A stretch of DNA of 59,297 nt from JBBRCX01 sp038204465 (lineage in GTDB: Bacteria > Planctomycetota > Phycisphaerae > Tepidisphaerales > Tepidisphaeraceae): the NCBI GenBank assembly GCA_038204465.1, contig JBBRCX010000014.1:1-59297 (forward strand). The letters are read 5' to 3'. Positions within the stretch are counted from its first letter, which is position 1. Every line of letters starts with the position of its first letter. A program made the translations under genes and the position numbers. The notes under the pieces are model-generated. The model was given only the letters and a program-made list of their open reading frames with translations, was not told where the DNA came from and ran no database searches. Shown piece by piece: positions 52,237-59,297 of this stretch.

Positions 52237-52399
52237 GCGCGCAAGGGCTGCGCGCTGAGCAAGGACGACCTCACCCACGACCAGAAGATCACTCGGCGCC
52301 CGAAACGAAACGTTCCGGCCGATGAAGGAGATCGACGAGACGATAGACAAGCGCGGCGGCTGGCCGGGGGCGTTCGTCAGCAACACAGCAAAGAGTTAG
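52236..52399 (+). pseudogene. Decayed gene tail on the plus strand
   Basis: Directly next to repeat copy 1 the plus strand reads CALSKDDLTHDQKITRR, then after a frame change MKEIDETIDKRGGWPGAF and VSNTAKS with a TAG stop at 52397. Both pieces look protein-like, so this is probably the frameshifted 3' end of another gene. The family is unknown. Confidence 0.4.
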
Positions 52400-52404
52400 A
52401 CCGC

Positions 52405-53013
52405 TCAATCCTTCGGCAGTTTGGACTCGTCGAGGACCCGAAAATAACCTTTTAGACAGCTTCGGCGCCGAACACAGACTTGAATGTGATGCCTGGCGGA
52501 AACTCCAGCGCCCGGATACAGCGGGCCGCCTTCGGCAAACGCCGCACGAACGGTGTCGAAGGGCTGCAGCGTGCGCTCGATGCGCGTCTGATGCAGGAAG
52601 TTAATCACGGCGCAATCCAGCGGGCGCAGGAGCAGATCGCCTGCGATCTTCTTGTTTTTCGGAAGCGACACGCCCAACTGAGCGTGCAAATCTTTAAGGT
52701 CGTCATACGATTCGCGCACCAGGGCGAGGAATTCGGCATCGAGCAGGTTCAGGCAATAACCCAACTCGATCACGGCTCCGACGACCGCAGGATTTTTGAT
52801 TTTCGGACCGCTTCGGCGAGGGTGATCTCTTAGCTCCCGTGCATATTGAAGCGCGCGTGCGGGGCTGTTTTCCCAGAAGTAGACGCCCTCGCCAAGCCAA
52901 TCGAAATCATTCTCGCTGCGCCTGAGATGTGCCTTGCCGCCGAAAACGCGTTCCGCGACAGTCGCATCGCAGCCGTGAAAACCCAGGGTGTAGGAAGGCA
53001 GGACAGCGTACAC
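52405..53013 (-). CDS. Putative toxin with ADP-ribosyltransferase-like N-terminus
   Basis: A 202-residue protein. The start TLGFHGC (H13, G14) followed by SENDFDWLGEGVYFWE (33-48) recalls the H...Y...E order of ADP-ribosyltransferase-fold proteins of the DUF3990/PARP-like kind: a His-Gly strand, then an NDFDWLGxGxYF block. The rest is helical and basic at the end. Toxin function is inferred from this and from the tiny upstream gene. The GTG start at 53013 lies 6 bases after that gene's stop, with TGAGGGG as ribosome binding site. The pair sits between two direct repeats. Confidence 0.7.
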   Translation of the reverse strand: MYAVLPSYTLGFHGCDATVAERVFGGKAHLRRSENDFDWLGEGVYFWENSPARALQYARELRDHPRRSGPKIKNPAVVGAVIELGYCLNLLDAEFLALVRESYDDLKDLHAQLGVSLPKNKKIAGDLLLRPLDCAVINFLHQTRIERTLQPFDTVRAAFAEGGPLYPGAGVSARHHIQVCVRRRSCLKGYFRVLDESKLPKD

Positions 53014-53019
53014 GGCCCC

Positions 53020-53172
53020 TCAGCGGTATCGCTTGGCGAGCTGTTGCCCGCTCTTCGTGAGGATGCCGGCGCGAATGAGAAACTTGCGCGCTTCCTTCGG
53101 ATCCTGGAGCTTCTTCCGCTGCTGTTTTGCGGCGTCGCGGTGCTCCTTGATGATGGCCGTGACCGTCGGCAT
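53020..53172 (-). CDS. Small antitoxin-like protein
   Basis: A 50-residue, Lys/Arg-rich helical protein (starting MPTVTAIIKEHRDAAKQQRK, ending RAGILTKSGQQLAKRYR). The C-terminal RAGILTKSG...LAK pattern is typical of small proteins encoded just before toxin-like genes. It is the first gene of the two-gene operon with the putative ART-type toxin and probably neutralises it; this is inferred from context. The start ATG lies only 7-9 bases after a -10 box. Confidence 0.65.
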   Translation of the reverse strand: MPTVTAIIKEHRDAAKQQRKKLQDPKEARKFLIRAGILTKSGQQLAKRYR

Positions 53173-53206
53173 GGTCTTTATACTATCGGCGTGGTGATGC
53201 AGGAAG
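53173..53206 (-). promoter_or_regulatory. Promoter of the toxin-antitoxin-like operon
   Basis: On the minus strand TTGACT is followed after 17 bases by GATAGT (or after 19 bases by TAGTAT) and 9 (or 7) bases later by ATG 53172. The message is leaderless or nearly so. Confidence 0.5.
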
Positions 53207-53240
53207 TCAACGAGGTTCAAAACCTGCGCCGCGCGTCGTC

Positions 53241-53428
53241 GGTTCAAAATACCTTCGTCTGAATCTGCACCGCCTCCACGGCCTCCGCGGACCGCACAAT
53301 CAGGCAGACGTGCTGATGATCCGACGAGCGGTCGTCCCAGCCACGAACGGTCAAGTGTGAAGTCCGGATACATCTCCGTTTCCACCCGGGGCACTGAAGC
53401 GCGCAGCGTAATCGTCGCCCCCGGCCAA
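53241..53428 (-). repeat. Direct repeat copy 2 (C-terminal gene fragment)
   Basis: The partner of 52046-52236, in the same orientation and 1195 bp away. On the minus strand WPGATITLRASVPRVETEM then YPDFTL is followed by a one-base insertion, after which TVRGWDDRSSDHQHVCLIVR continues to QIQTKVF and a stop at 53244. Confidence 0.8.
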
Positions 53429-53510
53429 CGCAGGTCCAGGGCCCGCCGGTCGCCCGCGCGCTTTATCGTTGATTGGAACGCCTCTATCTCTATAATCTCA
53501 CCTGATTCGC
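53244..53510 (-). pseudogene. Frameshifted fragment containing repeat copy 2
   Basis: Protein-like sequence begins about 80 bases upstream of the repeat (GEIIEIEAFQSTIKRAGDRRALDL) and runs through it, so copy 2 keeps about 25 more residues of the parent gene than copy 1. A one-base insertion breaks the frame near 53355. No start codon with a ribosome binding site is present. The parent family is not recognised. Confidence 0.6.
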
Positions 53511-53738
53511 GCTGTCGCGGCCGCGCGCGGGAGGTCCCGGATCGCTCGCGTGCGGGCGGCGGCTCGGTTTCGCACGCAGAATTGCACCTCCCGGCGCTTC
53601 CCGTCCTCTGAAACAGGACTGCCCCGGCCTGGGAGAGACCCAACCGCGAGCAGGGCAACGCCGTTACAAAACGCTTCGGCCGGCGCTTGAGCCGGCCGGG
53701 ATGTCCCGGCCCCGCGTGGGGTGCGGGAGAAGGAACTT
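53511..53738. other. Non-coding stretch upstream of gltB
   Basis: GC-rich sequence with no recognised gene. It must hold the gltB promoter, but I found no convincing hexamers. GAGAAGGA at its end is the gltB ribosome binding site. Confidence 0.4.
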
Positions 53739-58430
<4,692 letters not shown>

Positions 58431-58545
58431 TCCGCTCCTCCGCCGGATGCAGGCCCACTCCGGCTGGCGCGCGTAGTGTCGTGATGATGGTTCACACGAT
58501 CTGCATCAGGAACAGGGCAATTCGCCTAATCGCGTTGGACGCTTT

Positions 58546-58851
58546 TTAGAAATAGGCCCAGCCTCCGATCAAAAACCAAACTGTTGCTGACACAGCGTAA
58601 CAGAGCACTGCAAATGCAGCCGTCCAGCGCGAACGAGGGCTTATCATTGCGGCCGCAGCAAGTGCCATGCCCCCCGCGAGGAAGTAGAGCGAAGACGTTC
58701 CGAGACGGTTCAGGACTGATGAAAAAGGTGTAAGAACGATCACTAATGCGATAACACCACCCAATGCTAAGAAGCAGCTGAACCCGATCCAGTGGCGCTC
58801 GAACTTGTCTAGAACCTCGGGACGGCAGTAGTCGACTGTATTCGCTTTCAT
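58546..58851 (-). CDS. Small three-helix membrane protein
   Basis: A 101-residue protein with three or four hydrophobic segments (FSCFLALGGVIALVIVLTPF, YFLAGGMALAAAAMI, AAFAVLCYAVSATVWFLIGG) and a hydrophilic start (MKANTVDYCRPEVLDKFERHW). Function unknown. It is convergent with gltB and less GC-rich than it. No strong ribosome binding site. Confidence 0.65.
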   Translation of the reverse strand: MKANTVDYCRPEVLDKFERHWIGFSCFLALGGVIALVIVLTPFSSVLNRLGTSSLYFLAGGMALAAAAMISPRSRWTAAFAVLCYAVSATVWFLIGGWAYF

Positions 58852-59156
58852 CGCTATCGCACCATGGAACGACCTACGGTCTCGTGGTTAGCCCCCGCCG
58901 CTGCCGAGGCTCGAGAGGTATCCCACGATGTCATCGCCCAGCTTCGTGGTCGCGACGGCCCCGACGGCGATCTGCGCCTGGCGCGGGCGGTGCGGCCGCT
59001 GATTGCTGTTGTGCCGGCACTTCAGGAGGTTCGACAAGAGCCGCGAGCTCGAGGCGGACGAGAAGGAAGCGAATCCCGAGTCAGGAGCTGGAACCGCGCC
59101 GGAATCAGGCGCGGGCGCGATGCCGTCACTCCACTTCGGATCAGTGGAGACCGCGC
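58852..59156. other. Region without a confident gene
   Basis: Both strands have open frames here, but none has a convincing start or family. A plus-strand piece near 59003-59080 (LLCRHFRRFDKSRELEADEK) and a minus-strand piece near 58888-58960 (GAVATTKLGDDIVGYLSSL) look somewhat protein-like and may be remnants. A hairpin with stem CTCCACT/AGTGGAG lies near 59129-59151, at the exit side of the intron end. Confidence 0.4.
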
Positions 59157-59297
59157 ACAATCGGGTAGGAGGGCGCCTTGCGGCGCCCGTCCTCCCACAC
59201 CACCGGACGTACTCAGCGTATCCGGCGGTTTCTTCTAACCGTTTAACGTTGCATACCTCGCGGTCAGGCTGATCAGCCCCAACGAGTCGAACCATGC
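59157..59297 (-). ncRNA. Group II intron 3' end (domains V and VI), cut by the window edge
   Basis: Read on the minus strand, 59229-59199 forms a domain V hairpin: ACCGCCGGA and TCCGGTGGT pair (one G-T wobble), then TAC/GTA with a 5-base loop, and a 2-base CG bulge on the 3' side, as required of domain V. The following GGTGTGGGAGG is typical of bacterial class C introns. 59188-59171 is a domain VI-type hairpin (GGGCGCC, loop GCAA, GGCGCCC), followed by CTACCCGAT with a candidate branch A. The intron-encoded reverse transcriptase would lie beyond the right edge. Confidence 0.75.

Noticed and set aside
58888..59295. Minus-strand 135-codon gene at the right edge
   Set aside because: Its first half is a read-through of the group II intron end, so it is not an independent coding sequence.

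Overview
The window looks like chromosomal DNA of a planctomycete, most likely of the Phycisphaerae/Tepidisphaerales branch. This is inferred from several signs. There are several membrane proteins ending in a CxxCGYDLR...CPxCG zinc ribbon. One secreted protein carries a LEPR-type motif (IEPLESRLLMAA) after an N-terminus with no signal peptide. Secreted carbohydrate-active proteins, BlaI/M56 regulators and a GC-rich, often leaderless gene style fit the same group. I saw no rRNA, tRNA, CRISPR array or intact transposase. Names rest on motifs read by eye, not on searches.

Layout. 1-6006: small zinc proteins, a PLD nuclease, a lone receiver domain, a large secreted phosphoesterase and a frameshifted zinc-ribbon membrane protein. 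6164-8216: small accessory genes (a degenerate ImmA-like protein, a short regulator-like protein, a GNAT enzyme with a zinc tail, a basic protein), with a perfect DnaA box just upstream. 8176-16349: a NodZ-like fucosyltransferase and two very large secreted sugar-active proteins. 16742-19553: an EF-G paralogue and a conserved unknown. 19563-26157: a C45-like protein, a beta-propeller glycosidase-like protein, two membrane proteins, a PhyH dioxygenase, a VOC protein and glutathione-independent formaldehyde dehydrogenase. 26264-33895: a GNAT enzyme, a sugar-acid operon (unsaturated glycuronyl hydrolase, SMP-30 lactonase, MR/MLE enzyme), a ThDP decarboxylase and a MetE-like protein.

33898-46256: a thioredoxin-like ferredoxin, a cysteine-rich zinc protein, a PMT-type glycosyltransferase, a PKD/beta-helix protein, a BlaI-BlaR1 pair with an unusual sensor domain, an acyl-ACP desaturase, a glutamine-amidotransferase-like protein without its nucleophile, and a membrane protein. 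46257-53738 is the accessory zone: a C-rich tract, an HNH endonuclease, a GHKL ATPase, a PIN + XRE/ImmA pair, then a graveyard of gene fragments. In the graveyard a small toxin-antitoxin-like pair sits between two ~190-bp direct repeats. 53739-58430 encodes the glutamate synthase large subunit. The right edge carries the antisense of the 3' end (domains V-VI) of a class C-like group II intron.

How the genes fit together. The 30734-28031 genes form a tight minus-strand operon, with two ATGA stop-start overlaps, for breaking down uronate-containing polysaccharide and processing the released sugar acids. PhyH and formaldehyde dehydrogenase may pair oxidative demethylation with formaldehyde removal. 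BlaI and its M56 partner form a classic protease-relieved repression pair with a visible operator. The 46607-53172 genes have the make-up of a defence/toxin island and are the best place here to look for an undescribed system.
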